This document shows positions 8,365-16,610 of a stretch of DNA of 64,000 bases, piece after piece. The notes under the pieces were generated by a model. The model had not been told where the DNA came from. It saw only the letters and a list, made by a program, of their open reading frames with translations, and made no database searches. The position numbers and the translations under genes are program-made. This stretch comes from G963665215 sp963665215 (GTDB lineage Bacteria; Chloroflexota; Dehalococcoidia; Lucifugimonadales; CAUZJF01): assembly GCA_963665215.2 (NCBI GenBank), contig CAXXWW010000007.1:62001-126000 (forward strand). The letters run 5' to 3'. Numbering within the stretch: position 1 is the stretch's first letter; each line of letters opens with the position of its first letter.

Positions 8365-8430
8365 CTGTTACCCAGGGCCTTGAAACCCCGTTTTTGTTAC
8401 CCTCTTTGTTACCTCAAAACGGGTAACAAA
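8365..8430. promoter_or_regulatory. four TTGTTACC motifs upstream of the integrase, likely arm-type or operator sites
   Basis: CTGTTACCC (8365), TTGTTACC (8394), TTGTTACC (8406) and the reverse-oriented GGGTAACAAA (8421-8430) lie within 66 bp just 5' of the integrase start. Repeats of this kind serve as integrase arm sites or AlpA/excisionase sites in P4-type elements. The attachment core should lie between these motifs and the broken efflux gene at about 8486. I cannot define it without the other junction. Confidence 0.55.
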
Positions 8431-8485
8431 AGAATCATACAGGAAGATTTGAGCCGAGCCAACAGCTTTGGAAGGCAATATGTAG

Positions 8486-9505
8486 CTATACTGTGGTGCC
8501 GAAGCGGCGCAGCAACTCCTCACTGGCTATGGCGCCCACCATGAAGCCTCCCGCCGCCGGCAGGAATCGAATTCCCGCGGCCAGCGGGGTGTGTCCCTGA
8601 ACGAACTGAAGGTACTGCGTGAGGCCGAAAATGAACCCGACCAACGATAAGAACGCCAGACTTACAGCGGCTGCTCCGGTAGAAAACCGCGGTAGCCGGA
8701 ACAGCGCGAAGTGCAGCAAGAGGTATTCAGCTTGCCTCTCTCGCAGGACGAAGCCCAAGCCCAAGACGACCGCCGTGGCTACCGTAATCGCGAGCAGCGG
8801 AGACGCGATTCCCCACTCGGGACCCTCGATGATGGCGAGGATCAGCGCAGAAACCGCTCCCATCGATAGAAGTGCGCCCGGAATGTCGAGTGGCCTGCTC
8901 TCGGGGTCCCGGCTATCCGGCACGAGGAATAGGCTTGCTGCAATCGCAATCGCTGCAATCGGCACGTTCACCATGAACACCGACCCCCAGTAGAAGTACT
9001 TGAGCAGCACCCCTCCCAGGATCGGCCCAAGCGCGACGCCGACCCCCGCCATCATCGCCCATATCGCGATCGCTTTCGGCATCTCATTTTCTTTGAACAC
9101 ATTCACGATGATGGCGAGGGTAGCCGGCATCATCATCGCTCCGCCCACACCCATAATTGCCCGGGCCCCGATCAGCTGCGCCGGAGATTGCGCCAGCGCC
9201 GCGCCCAGCGAAGAAAGGCCGAACACCGCGAGCCCATAACGCAGCACCCGGGCCCGTCCGAACTTGTCACCGACACCGCCCATCGTCAAGAGCAAGCCAC
9301 CGAAGACCAGCAGGTACGCGTTGATCATCCACTGCAGCGACGAGGCCGACGCTCCCAGGTCTCGTTGCAGCGACGGGATAGCCACGTTGAGAATCGTTTC
9401 GTCGATGGTTGCTAACACGACAGTGACCGAAACTACTGCGAGCGTCCACCAGCGCATCCGGTGATCGCGCGACTGCGCCTTCTCCTGGGTGGTGATGCCG
9501 TCCAT
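8486..9505 (-). pseudogene. DHA2-type MFS multidrug efflux transporter, 3' end lost
   Basis: About 340 residues remain of a 14-helix drug/proton antiporter that normally has 450-500. Visible are an N-terminal helix, TIDETILNVAIPSLQRDL (family motif near TM1), GDKFGRARVLRYG (the motif A loop) and GVALGPILGGVLLKYF (the motif C region). The protein stops at RRFGTTV where homologues continue into the last helices. This coincides with the end of the phage-like island, so the gene was probably split by its integration. The start at 9505 has AAAGGAAG upstream. It pairs with the TetR gene at 9888-10496, whose operators lie in front of it. Confidence 0.85.
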
Positions 9506-9749
9506 GATCGCTTCCTTTCGGTGCTCCTGATTGTCTAACCTGGGTTCGTTTCCCGCTGCTGTTCTCATCTGACTGTCTCCTTTCTCGGTGCTTTCATCTG
9601 CATTCCCCTTTAAGTTTTGGGGCTGACTGACCACCATGATCGCTTCCTTTCGGTGCTCTGATTGTCATCTGCTGTTCTCATCTGACTGTCTCCTTTCTCG
9701 GTGCTTTCATCTGCATTCCCCTTTAAGTTTTGGGGCTGACTGACCACCA
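9502..9749. repeat. tandem duplication of the efflux gene 5' region (132 and 116 bp units)
   Basis: The segment from CCATGATCGCTTCCTTTCGG to GGGGCTGACTGACCA occurs twice in a row, at 9502-9633 and 9634-9749. The first unit carries an extra ~16 bp around 9533-9552. Each unit contains a copy of the start codon with its GGAAG ribosome site (ATG at 9505 and 9637) and a TGACTGA half-operator. Thus the leader, and possibly the translation start, of the efflux gene is duplicated. Confidence 0.85.
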
Positions 9750-9753
9750 GTCA
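9737..9753. promoter_or_regulatory. TetR operator copy, upstream of efflux gene
   Basis: TGACTGACCACCAGTCA is a 17 bp palindrome with 6 bp arms and matches the two operators at 9855 and 10534 apart from the centre. It lies at the 5' edge of the duplicated leader, where bound repressor would block efflux gene transcription. The equivalent place in the first duplicate (about 9625-9641) has lost the right arm. Confidence 0.65.
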
Positions 9754-9854
9754 TCATCTGGTAGAAATAGTAGACTCCCTGCCGCCTCTTGTAATCGGTA
9801 GGGTTGATGATTTTTCCATGGCCAAAAGACTGACCCCTCTATCCCCCATAAAGA

Positions 9855-9871
9855 TGACTGACCCTCAGTCA
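9855..9871. promoter_or_regulatory. TetR operator, perfect palindrome
   Basis: TGACTGACCCTCAGTCA has perfect 7 bp arms around a 3 bp centre. It lies just past the tetR stop codon, between tetR and the efflux gene it should control. The 17 bp size and symmetry suit a TetR dimer. Confidence 0.75.
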
Positions 9872-9887
9872 CTATGTTGCAAAAACC

Positions 9888-10496
9888 CTAACCGGTTCTT
9901 CGTCTTAGCGCGTTCAGAAGCAGTGCGGATACGCCTTGCTCAAGCCGGACCGACTCTTCCCCCTCACCAAAGACAAAGGCCTCGATCATGGCATGCTGAA
10001 GCAGGCCGATTGCCAGCCGAGCCGCGATCTCCGGGTCCATCGCCTCCATCTCCCCCGCGTCGACCGCATCCCTGAAGAGGTCCGTAATAGCTGTCAAAAA
10101 CGAGGTGTGCTCCTTGGACTCGCTGTGCATTTCAGGGTGTGTTTCGTCCGCTCCGATGAACGCCAGCCTGAAGAGGTCAGCGTTCTTTCGAGCTACCTTG
10201 AAGCCTGCTGCGATCAGCGATTCGAGCCGGTCCTCAAAGGAGGTACGAGATTCCAGAGCGGTTGCCACCGCCTGGGCCATGGTCTCCATCAGCCCGTCAC
10301 GCAGGGATACGGCGGCGTCCCTCTTGGACGGGAAGTACAGATAGAAAGTCCCCTGGGCCACCCCTGCCTCGCGGACTATCTCAGAGACACTCGCTCCATC
10401 ATATCCTTTTGCACGAAACACCTTTCGAGCTGCTCTGAGCAGTTGTGCCCTCCGCACTGGTTCGCTTTCGGTCCTTCTTGCCCTGGTCGCAGTCAC
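9888..10496 (-). CDS. TetR/AcrR-family transcriptional repressor
   Basis: This 202-residue regulator has an N-terminal helix-turn-helix (LLRAARKVFRAKGYDGASV, then VREAGVAQGTFYLYFPSKRD) typical of the family. A helical ligand-binding domain of ~140 residues follows (FRLAFIGADETHPEMH, ARLAIGLLQHAMIEAFVFG). It lies directly upstream of the efflux gene on the same strand. Identical 17 bp palindromes stand in front of both genes, so it very probably represses itself and the transporter until a drug-like ligand binds. The effector cannot be told from sequence. The gene looks intact although its target is truncated. Confidence 0.92.
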   Translation of the reverse strand: MTATRARRTESEPVRRAQLLRAARKVFRAKGYDGASVSEIVREAGVAQGTFYLYFPSKRDAAVSLRDGLMETMAQAVATALESRTSFEDRLESLIAAGFKVARKNADLFRLAFIGADETHPEMHSESKEHTSFLTAITDLFRDAVDAGEMEAMDPEIAARLAIGLLQHAMIEAFVFGEGEESVRLEQGVSALLLNALRRRTG

Positions 10497-10533
10497 AGCG
10501 GTCTCCTCCTTTTCAACGATGCATCCACCATTA

Positions 10534-10550
10534 TGACTGACGCTCAGTCA
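10534..10550. promoter_or_regulatory. TetR autoregulatory operator
   Basis: TGACTGACGCTCAGTCA has perfect 7 bp arms around CGC, 38 bp upstream of the tetR start codon. It differs from the operator at 9855 only in the centre. This position implies autorepression. Confidence 0.78.
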
Positions 10551-10754
10551 TGTGTCAAGGGAGGAGCCTAACGCCCTCTCCGCCAATCGCTAAGCCCTCC
10601 ACCCTCCTTACCTGCCAGCGCCAACCGCCCGGCGACCAACACCGTGCCCTCTTCAAGGAGCCCTGGCCAAAAGACACCTCCCCTAACTTGAATGCAGCTA
10701 AGGAATGGCGAGGGAGGATGAAGCGGATGGTGGAGAAAGGGGAACGGGTCTAAG

Positions 10755-12473
10755 CCCGAATCCACCGAAGGACACGGATGGACGGCGTGAGGAAAGCGGA
10801 AGGGGGGTGAGGGAGCTACAGGGGAAATAGCCTGGGTTCCATTTGGGGTAGGGAGGTCGGCGGACGGTCTTCATCGCCGCACAGGGGCCCCTATGGCCGT
10901 CTGCGGGAGCTGCGATGCGCGGGATGGCGAGAGAATACGCAGCAGGGAACTCTCTCGGACCGGGCTGGCACGAGTCTGCGGGGATCTTCGGTTGTCCGGT
11001 GGGTGGGTCGGTCGCCGACGGTGCCGTCAGGCCGGGAGTGGAATGGCTCGCAGCCGGGCCAAGGCGCGGCTGAACTTCTCAGCCCAAGGCCAGCGATCCG
11101 GAAGATGCAGGGTCAACCGGCGTGCCGAGCGGGTGAGCCGTCCGGCCAGGGAGAAGAACCGCCGCCGGAGGGTCTTGGTGGTGGCTATCCGCTCTCCCAG
11201 ACCGATCCGCGCCGTCCAGCGGGCCAGGTTGTGGGCCATCGTCTGGACGGCCAGCCAGGCGCCGTTGGCGGCGAAGCGGCCCGAGGGGAGATGGTTCAGC
11301 CCGACGCCGTACTTGAGGTCGCGTATGGCATTCTCGATCTCGGCGTGGCGGCGATGGTCAGCCTCCAGTTCGAGCAACTCCCCGTCCCGGTCGGTGATGA
11401 AGCCATGATAGCTGTATTTGGCGAAGAGGGCCAGTTGGGAACCGGGCGTCGGCTTCACCCGCCGGACGATGAGCCGTACCGGCGCGGCGTCCGCCTCGGC
11501 CTGGAAGGGGGTGCAGGTGGTCTCGGCCACATCGGCGGCGCCGTCCATCCAGTAAGGAATCGGCGTCCAGGCATCTTCGGGTATCGCCTCGATGAGATTG
11601 TGCAGGCTTTTGTGCTGGCGGATGGTGATGGAGAAGCGGACATCCATCTTGCGGCAGACGGATACCACGCCATGAGTGTAGAACCCGCTGTCGGCCCGTA
11701 GCGTGAGTCGTCCGTTGGCCCCGGCGTAGCGCACCCGTCCCACCGTCTCCCGCAGGAAGTGGGCGGCGCCGCGGGCGGTGTTGGCCCGGCCCTCGCGCAG
11801 CCGGGACATCAGCACGTCTCCGGTGCCGGCGGCGATGGCCAGCAGCGGGTGGTAGCCCCGCTTGCCGGTATAGCCGTGGTGGCGGGCGCCCTCCTTGGCC
11901 AGTCCGTAGGTCTCGCAGATGGTGGAGTCCAGGTCAATGGTCAGGGGCCCGTCGCCGGGTCCCGCCCCGGCCTGCCAAGCCCGGGCCAGCAACTCGCGGC
12001 TCACCCGGTCGAGTTGACGGACGTGGCCCCACCGGAAGCTGCGCAGGAAGGTGCCCAGGGTGGATGGCGCCTTGAGAGTGCCGCCCAGGGTGCAGGCCGT
12101 CCCCCCGGTGCGCAACACATCGGCGTCGTCAATGCAGTCGCCCCCAGCCAGCGCAGACGCCACCAGCGTCATCATCTTGTCGCTCGTGTTCGCCCGCCCC
12201 GGGGCATCGCCCAGGTCGAGGCGCTGCCGGACGAGTTCGGGCAGGCCGAGGTGCCGCGCCAGGGTGGCCGGAAGGAGCAGCCCGGCATTGGCCACCAAGC
12301 GGCGGTCGTCGAAGGTGATTTGGATCCGGTCGGGGTGGTTGCGTGGCAGCATCTACTGGGTGCTCCTTTTCCGGGGCCGTTTTTTTGCTACAAAACCATT
12401 ATCCCAGAAGCACAGGAGCACCTTCTTGCCGCCTCAGGACGCTAACCCGACGCCCTCCTTCGGTGGATTCGGG
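10755..12473 (-). mobile_element. IS1380-family element, copy 2 (complete, 1,719 bp)
   Basis: The terminal inverted repeats read CCCGAATCCACCGAAGGA inward from 10755 and TCCTTCGGTGGATTCGGG ending at 12473. The element is flanked by the 5 bp direct repeat CTAAG (10750-10754 and 12474-12478), a target duplication of the size seen for IS1380 relatives such as ISEcp1. It is inverted relative to copies 1 and 3. The long non-coding tail (about 270 bp past the transposase stop codon) is shared by all copies. Confidence 0.95.
11027..12352 (-). CDS. IS1380-family transposase, copy 2
   Basis: This is a full-length 441-residue DDE transposase. The N-terminal region (residues 1-110) includes the DNA-binding part. 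The catalytic residues fall in TIDLDST (~140), LRADSGFY and EIENAIRDLK. It differs from copy 3 by a single residue, Leu93 against Val93, in GGTLKAPS. It is intact and potentially active. Confidence 0.95.
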   Translation of the reverse strand: MLPRNHPDRIQITFDDRRLVANAGLLLPATLARHLGLPELVRQRLDLGDAPGRANTSDKMMTLVASALAGGDCIDDADVLRTGGTACTLGGTLKAPSTLGTFLRSFRWGHVRQLDRVSRELLARAWQAGAGPGDGPLTIDLDSTICETYGLAKEGARHHGYTGKRGYHPLLAIAAGTGDVLMSRLREGRANTARGAAHFLRETVGRVRYAGANGRLTLRADSGFYTHGVVSVCRKMDVRFSITIRQHKSLHNLIEAIPEDAWTPIPYWMDGAADVAETTCTPFQAEADAAPVRLIVRRVKPTPGSQLALFAKYSYHGFITDRDGELLELEADHRRHAEIENAIRDLKYGVGLNHLPSGRFAANGAWLAVQTMAHNLARWTARIGLGERIATTKTLRRRFFSLAGRLTRSARRLTLHLPDRWPWAEKFSRALARLRAIPLPA

Positions 12474-12482
12474 CTAAGCTAG

Positions 12483-12687
12483 AGATCACCCACGGGAACC
12501 GTGATAGGCGTCCTCCTCCTCGTTGGCGCGGTATGGTGGTTCATAGTGGTCTTCGCTGCCAGGTGGTACCTAAACGACCAGCGAGGTTCTGCCCGGCACC
12601 TTATTCCAGAACCGATGACCTCATTACTTGTTATCACTTGGACTCGCCATCGGTCTTTTGATACTTGGCTTAGCCTTACTGTTCTGA
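12483..12687 (+). pseudogene. frameshifted remnant of a small two-helix membrane protein
   Basis: Just past IS copy 2 an open frame encodes a membrane helix (VIGVLLLVGAVWWFIVVFAA) followed by RWYLNDQRGSARHLIPEP. In another frame the sequence then continues as a second helix, LLSLGLAIGLLILGLALLF, ending at the TGA at 12685-12687. A frameshift near 12610-12640 would join them. The 5' end may have been removed by the IS. No family is assigned. Confidence 0.4.
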
Positions 12688-12905
12688 GGAGGCTCTGTCA
12701 TTAGCGGAATCACAGAGTGGTACGCGGTAGAGCAGCCAAAACGGATGGGATCGCCCAAATCAAAAGGCATATTTCGCAAAGAATCGTACGTGGATGCGAG
12801 CACTTGACGTGGTCATGGAACAGTCCTTTCAGTCGGCATTGCTCACTCCTAATTTTGTTCGGGACAGGCACCCGACGGGTTCGATCAAGCGACATGCCAT
12901 GCGGG

Positions 12906-14555
12906 CTACTTGGTGTCGGAAGCCCCACCCTTTGTCCTGAGAACCCACTCCGTGAGGGGGCTGGGCGAGGGCTGGGTCTTCACGTTGACAACGGCAGGCC
13001 TGTCGCTGCTCAGGGCTCGATCTAGGGCGCCCGGGAGCAGGTCGGCTCTCTCCACGTACTCGCCGTGCGCTCCCATGGCCTCGGCGATCTTGTCGTAGCG
13101 CGTCGGCAGCAGCTCGGTGGCCACAGCCTTCCCGAAGAGGCGCAACTGCTGGTGGTAGTCTATGCCCCACACGCCGTCGCTGCCCACGACGACCGTCAAA
13201 GGCAGCTTGTGCCTTACCGCGGTATCAAGCTCCATGCCGTTGAAACCGAAAGACCCATCGCCCGCCAGGACCACGACCTTCGAGTTGGGCAACGCCACCT
13301 GGGCGCCTATGCCGAAGGGGATGCCCCAGCCGAGCATCCCCAGCGTTCCGTTGGTAAACCAGCGCCGGGGGACCAGGCTAGGGTAGTAGGCGGCGCCGTA
13401 GAATCCGAAGTCGCTGCCCTCGAAGACCAGGCACGCGCTGCTGTCTAGGAGACGACACAACTCTCGGTGGACGGTCATCGAGTTCATCTGAGGCGCGCCT
13501 GTAGCCTTATCGTCAAGGCTCCACTCCGCGAGGATGGGCTGGTGCTTCCACCGGCGTCCCTCGGCCTCCTCGGCCAACTGCCCCAACACGCCCCCCACAT
13601 CGCCCACGATGGCAACATCGACGCCGCGGGGGCCGCCTATCAGGTTGGCAGCCGGCTCCACCTGGATGATTCGCACGTCGCGGTCCAGCATCGGCGGGCC
13701 GCCGTACGAGACCAGGAAGTCCAGCTTCTTGCCCAACAGGAGCAGCACGTCCGCGGTGTGGAGAAGGGCCGGGGCGTCGCAGAGCCGGCCGTCCGCGTAC
13801 CCGACGCAGTAGGGGTGGTCGTCGGGTACCAACCCACGCGCCGCCTCCTCGGTAAAAAGCGGGATACGGGTGACGTCGATAAGCCTCTGGATATCTTCGC
13901 CCAAGGCCGAATAGGCGCCGTTGCCGGCGATTATGACGGGACGGCGCGCCCTCTGCAGTAGCTCTATTGCCTGCCTGACGCGTGCCGGGTCGCCGAGGGA
14001 TTGCCCGGTGGCGCGATACTCACTCGCGTCGTAGAGACTCACGTCGCCGTCGTCCACCACGGCCTGCTGCACGTCGATGGGGATTGTCAGATGCACAGGG
14101 CCGCGCCTACCTGAGTACGCCGTGCGAAACGCCCGTGCCAGGTATTCGGGGATGCGGTGTGGGTCGGACAGTAGCCACGACCCCTTGGTAACGGGCCGGG
14201 CCATCCCCACCTGGTCGATCTCCTGGGGAGCGCCCTTTCCAAGCAGACTCTGATCGGCGCAGCCTGAGATATTGACGACGGGTGACTCCATGTGCGACGC
14301 CAGCGTCAGGCCGGGTATGGCGTTCGCATGCCCCGGCGTGGTGAACATGGAGACCGCTGCTCTCCCTGTCACGCGCGCCCAGGCGTTAGCCATGTCGACC
14401 GCGCCCTGCTCGTGCCTGGTGTCGATGAACCTGAAGCCCTGGTCGGCCATGGCGTCCATCAGCGGTAGGGTGTGGTCCCCGGCGAGGGCGAACACGGTGT
14501 CCACCCCCTCAGCCTGCAGGGCGCGAACTATGAGGTCGGACCCACTTACCTTCAT
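12906..14555 (-). CDS. thiamine-diphosphate-dependent enzyme (acetolactate synthase-like)
   Basis: This 549-residue protein has the three-domain layout of the pyruvate oxidase/acetolactate synthase superfamily. The N-terminal pyrimidine-binding domain has the activating Glu in RHEQGAVDMANAWAR. The central domain contains VIIAGNGAYSA, and the C-terminal domain has the cofactor motif GDGSFGFNGMELDTAVRH. The motif ends VVVGSDGVWG, so the usual Mg-binding Asn of the NN or GND ending is replaced by Ser, with Asp next to it. Absence of a small regulatory subunit and the neighbouring sugar-type genes argue against branched-chain amino acid synthesis. It may be a decarboxylase or carboligase of a catabolic route. 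The substrate is unknown. Confidence 0.82.
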   Translation of the reverse strand: MKVSGSDLIVRALQAEGVDTVFALAGDHTLPLMDAMADQGFRFIDTRHEQGAVDMANAWARVTGRAAVSMFTTPGHANAIPGLTLASHMESPVVNISGCADQSLLGKGAPQEIDQVGMARPVTKGSWLLSDPHRIPEYLARAFRTAYSGRRGPVHLTIPIDVQQAVVDDGDVSLYDASEYRATGQSLGDPARVRQAIELLQRARRPVIIAGNGAYSALGEDIQRLIDVTRIPLFTEEAARGLVPDDHPYCVGYADGRLCDAPALLHTADVLLLLGKKLDFLVSYGGPPMLDRDVRIIQVEPAANLIGGPRGVDVAIVGDVGGVLGQLAEEAEGRRWKHQPILAEWSLDDKATGAPQMNSMTVHRELCRLLDSSACLVFEGSDFGFYGAAYYPSLVPRRWFTNGTLGMLGWGIPFGIGAQVALPNSKVVVLAGDGSFGFNGMELDTAVRHKLPLTVVVGSDGVWGIDYHQQLRLFGKAVATELLPTRYDKIAEAMGAHGEYVERADLLPGALDRALSSDRPAVVNVKTQPSPSPLTEWVLRTKGGASDTK

Positions 14556-14928
14556 CGGTGGCTCTCCTGGCGCAGCTTAGCGGAGCGCACCTGTCGAACC
14601 AACACGGCCAGCGGACTCGTCATCGGCGTTGAAGACGCGCTGCATGGTCCGGCAGCCAAGGCAAATCGCTTGAAGTATGTGAGCCTTGTTGACGTCACAG
14701 AGCTTGCTCGTGTATCAGGCCAATGGTACTGGGCTAGTCCGGAATTCACCATAACAAGTGCCTGGGTCCAAGCACCTTTATATGGGGAATTCGGTCGTAG
14801 ACCACCGGGTGGCGCCCGTCGTAGTAGAAAATCATTCTAGGCTCCGGCATGGGGGTTCGCGATTCGTCGGTAAGCATATTCTATGATAGACTCCCGTCAA
14901 GATTCGAGGGCTGGAGGTCCGCACAAGG

Positions 14929-15246
14929 GTGAGGTCAAGCACCGGGTGGCCAACGTCGGCTGCGGCAACATGGGGCAGGTCTAAGCCGACGCGCATCGGT
15001 CGGAGTCGAGGTGGCCGGCGTAGTGCTCGGTGTGGACGCCCCCATGCTCGGCAGCAACACGACGACTCAAATGAAGAGCAGCGCCCTGGCGTGCCGCCTC
15101 CCTCTATGATGAGCAATCTTCTGGAGGCGATTCGCACGGATGGAGACACCCTGTGCAACGCTCGTGACGGGGTGCGCAGCGTGTCTATCTGCAACGCCCT
15201 GGACGAGGCAGCCCGCACGGGCCGACCTCAGACAGTGCCGAACTAG
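14929..15246 (+). pseudogene. Gfo/Idh/MocA-type oxidoreductase remnant
   Basis: A short N-terminal piece reads KHRVANVGCGNMGQV, the NAD-binding start of this dehydrogenase family, and is followed at once by a stop codon. About 130 bp later another frame gives LLEAIRTDGDTLCNARDG, then ALDEAARTGRPQ, which is the typical C-terminus of the same family. Most of the ~330-residue enzyme is missing, so this is an internally deleted pseudogene. It lies directly before the isomerase-like gene, a common pairing in sugar or inositol catabolism. Confidence 0.6.
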
Positions 15247-15259
15247 GAGGCAGCGAAGC

Positions 15260-16192
15260 ATGGGCAACTACACGTTCAAGTTGGGACTGTTCCTGGGCGA
15301 GTCCGGCCTGCCGTTTGAGCAAGCTGCGGAGTTGGCCCAGGAGCTGGGCGCGGACTACGCGGAGTTCGAAGTCAAGTCTGACGATTTGACCGAGGCGCAT
15401 GCCGCCCACTGCCAGCAGGTACTCGACGCGACGGGGTTGCAGGTCCATGCCGTCGGTTTGGCACCGCCTCCTTTCAAACAGATTCACATCGACCAGATCG
15501 AACTTGCGGACCTGGCTACCCACCCGGAGTTTGCGCGCGACCTGGACATCGTGCGCCGGGGGATCGACTTTGCAAAGATTTTGGGGTCGCCGAACGTGCT
15601 GGTGCACGGGTTCGCCTGGCCGGGCGAGTATCAGGGCGGGAAGCAGGTCAGCCCTACCTGGCGCCAGCGGTATGCCAGCAGGGGCGGGGAGATCCCGCCG
15701 GCCGAGCTGGACAAGCTTGCCAAGGGGTTCGGTATGGCAGCGAACCTGGCCGAACGCCAGGACATCGACATCGGAATCGGCATGATGCCCTGGAACTACA
15801 CGAACACCAGCGGCAACTTCCGGCGGATCATGGAGCGCGTGGGGTCGCCGCGCCTGAAGTGCAAGTGGGGTCCTGCGGATAACTACAACTCGGGGGAGCT
15901 CGATACGGTGACAACGGGCTACCAGAATCTCAAGCCCTACCTCACCAGCCTGCATCTGAAGGACCTGCGAGTGCAGGACGGGCCGGGCCGCAAGTTTGAG
16001 TACGGACCGATAGGGAAAGGCGACGTGGACTATGCAGCGCTCTTCCGCACCTTTGCCCGCGACCACACGGACATCGTGATCGCCGTCGCCACCCACTTCC
16101 AGCTCCCCGGTGACACGCGGCCGAACACGATGCGCCTAAATTATGCGAATACACTGAAACTCACCGAGCAGGCGCTTGCTGCGATCGCGTAG
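15260..16192 (+). CDS. sugar phosphate isomerase/epimerase-like TIM-barrel protein
   Basis: This 310-residue protein is of the xylose isomerase-like/AP endonuclease family 2 superfamily. It has alternating strand-helix segments and metal-site-like residues in YAEFEVKS, NVLVHGFAWPG, KCKWGPADNYNSG, SLHLKDLRV and the closing VIAVATHFQ. AGGAGG lies 10 bp before the ATG at 15260. The usual Glu/Asp/His metal ligands are only partly conserved, so the reaction is uncertain. The preceding Gfo/Idh/MocA remnant and the TPP enzyme suggest a broken sugar or polyol pathway. Confidence 0.72.
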   Translation: MGNYTFKLGLFLGESGLPFEQAAELAQELGADYAEFEVKSDDLTEAHAAHCQQVLDATGLQVHAVGLAPPPFKQIHIDQIELADLATHPEFARDLDIVRRGIDFAKILGSPNVLVHGFAWPGEYQGGKQVSPTWRQRYASRGGEIPPAELDKLAKGFGMAANLAERQDIDIGIGMMPWNYTNTSGNFRRIMERVGSPRLKCKWGPADNYNSGELDTVTTGYQNLKPYLTSLHLKDLRVQDGPGRKFEYGPIGKGDVDYAALFRTFARDHTDIVIAVATHFQLPGDTRPNTMRLNYANTLKLTEQALAAIA

Positions 16193-16242
16193 ATCTGCCG
16201 GCGAAGCCGAGGCCCCTACTTCGCCAACGACCAGTGGCCGCG

Positions 16243-16610
16243 CTACCGGCCTGCGAGCCCGGCCCCACATGCACGGGTGGGGTCCTGCAAGAACACGATT
16301 AGGCTCCAGTACTCGAAGTCGATGAGGGTGAGACCCCCGCCACCGCGCAACTCATCCAGCCGCTTCCATGGCATAGGCATCTCGGACTTGCTGAACTGGT
16401 AAATGCCTATTAGCTCGTCAGCGCTATTGTACATGAGGAAAAAGGGCTCGCCCTCTCCCGCCGGTCCCTTCTGAAAGTAGCGGCCCCTGCCGGACGAGCA
16501 GAAAATCGGGTCGGTCCAGCCGTCCGCGACCGCCGCCGCGGCCGTGAGCGGCAGGCTCATGTCCACGGTTTCGGAGCTACGCCCCGCGCCGACAAATTTA
16601 CTGGTCTTAG
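16243..16610 (-). pseudogene. secreted-protein paralogue with N-terminus removed by IS1380
   Basis: The segment MSLPLTAAAAVADGWTDPIF through PTRACGAGLA is clearly homologous to residues ~80-175 of the intact protein at 18359-18928. Upstream the frame stays open to the IS1380 boundary, with divergent sequence and no membrane anchor. A GTG at 16566 could start translation of 107 residues. The IS therefore replaced the signal-anchor half. Its close similarity to the neighbour indicates an earlier tandem duplication. Confidence 0.75.

Larger units (their letters stand above)
1243..8485 (-). mobile_element. phage-satellite-like integrated island (capsid-encoding), left end cut by IS1380
   Basis: Eleven genes on one strand run from integrase (8351) to a truncated connector (1343). 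The order is integrase, unknown, AlpA-like regulator, zinc-finger-like protein, RepA-like helicase, unknown, terminase large subunit, HK97-type capsid, head-tail adaptor, connector. Several overlap by ATGA or GTGA, as in compact phage genomes. No portal, prohead protease, tail or lysis gene is present, and only 74 bp separate terminase and capsid, where portal and protease usually lie. This resembles capsid-forming phage-inducible islands, or small integrase-helicase-capsid islands such as the M. tuberculosis phiRv elements (by recalled analogy). The right boundary is inferred from the break in the efflux gene at about 8486. The left boundary is outside the window or destroyed by the IS. Confidence 0.75.

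Noticed and set aside
10893..11701. 171- and 232-codon frames inside each IS1380 copy
   Set aside because: They lie antisense to the transposase and repeat only because the IS repeats. No protein features are seen.
14472..14840. 122-codon frame upstream of the TPP enzyme
   Set aside because: It begins antisense to the TPP gene and shows no family pattern. The end may contain fragments of decayed genes, but I cannot support a gene.
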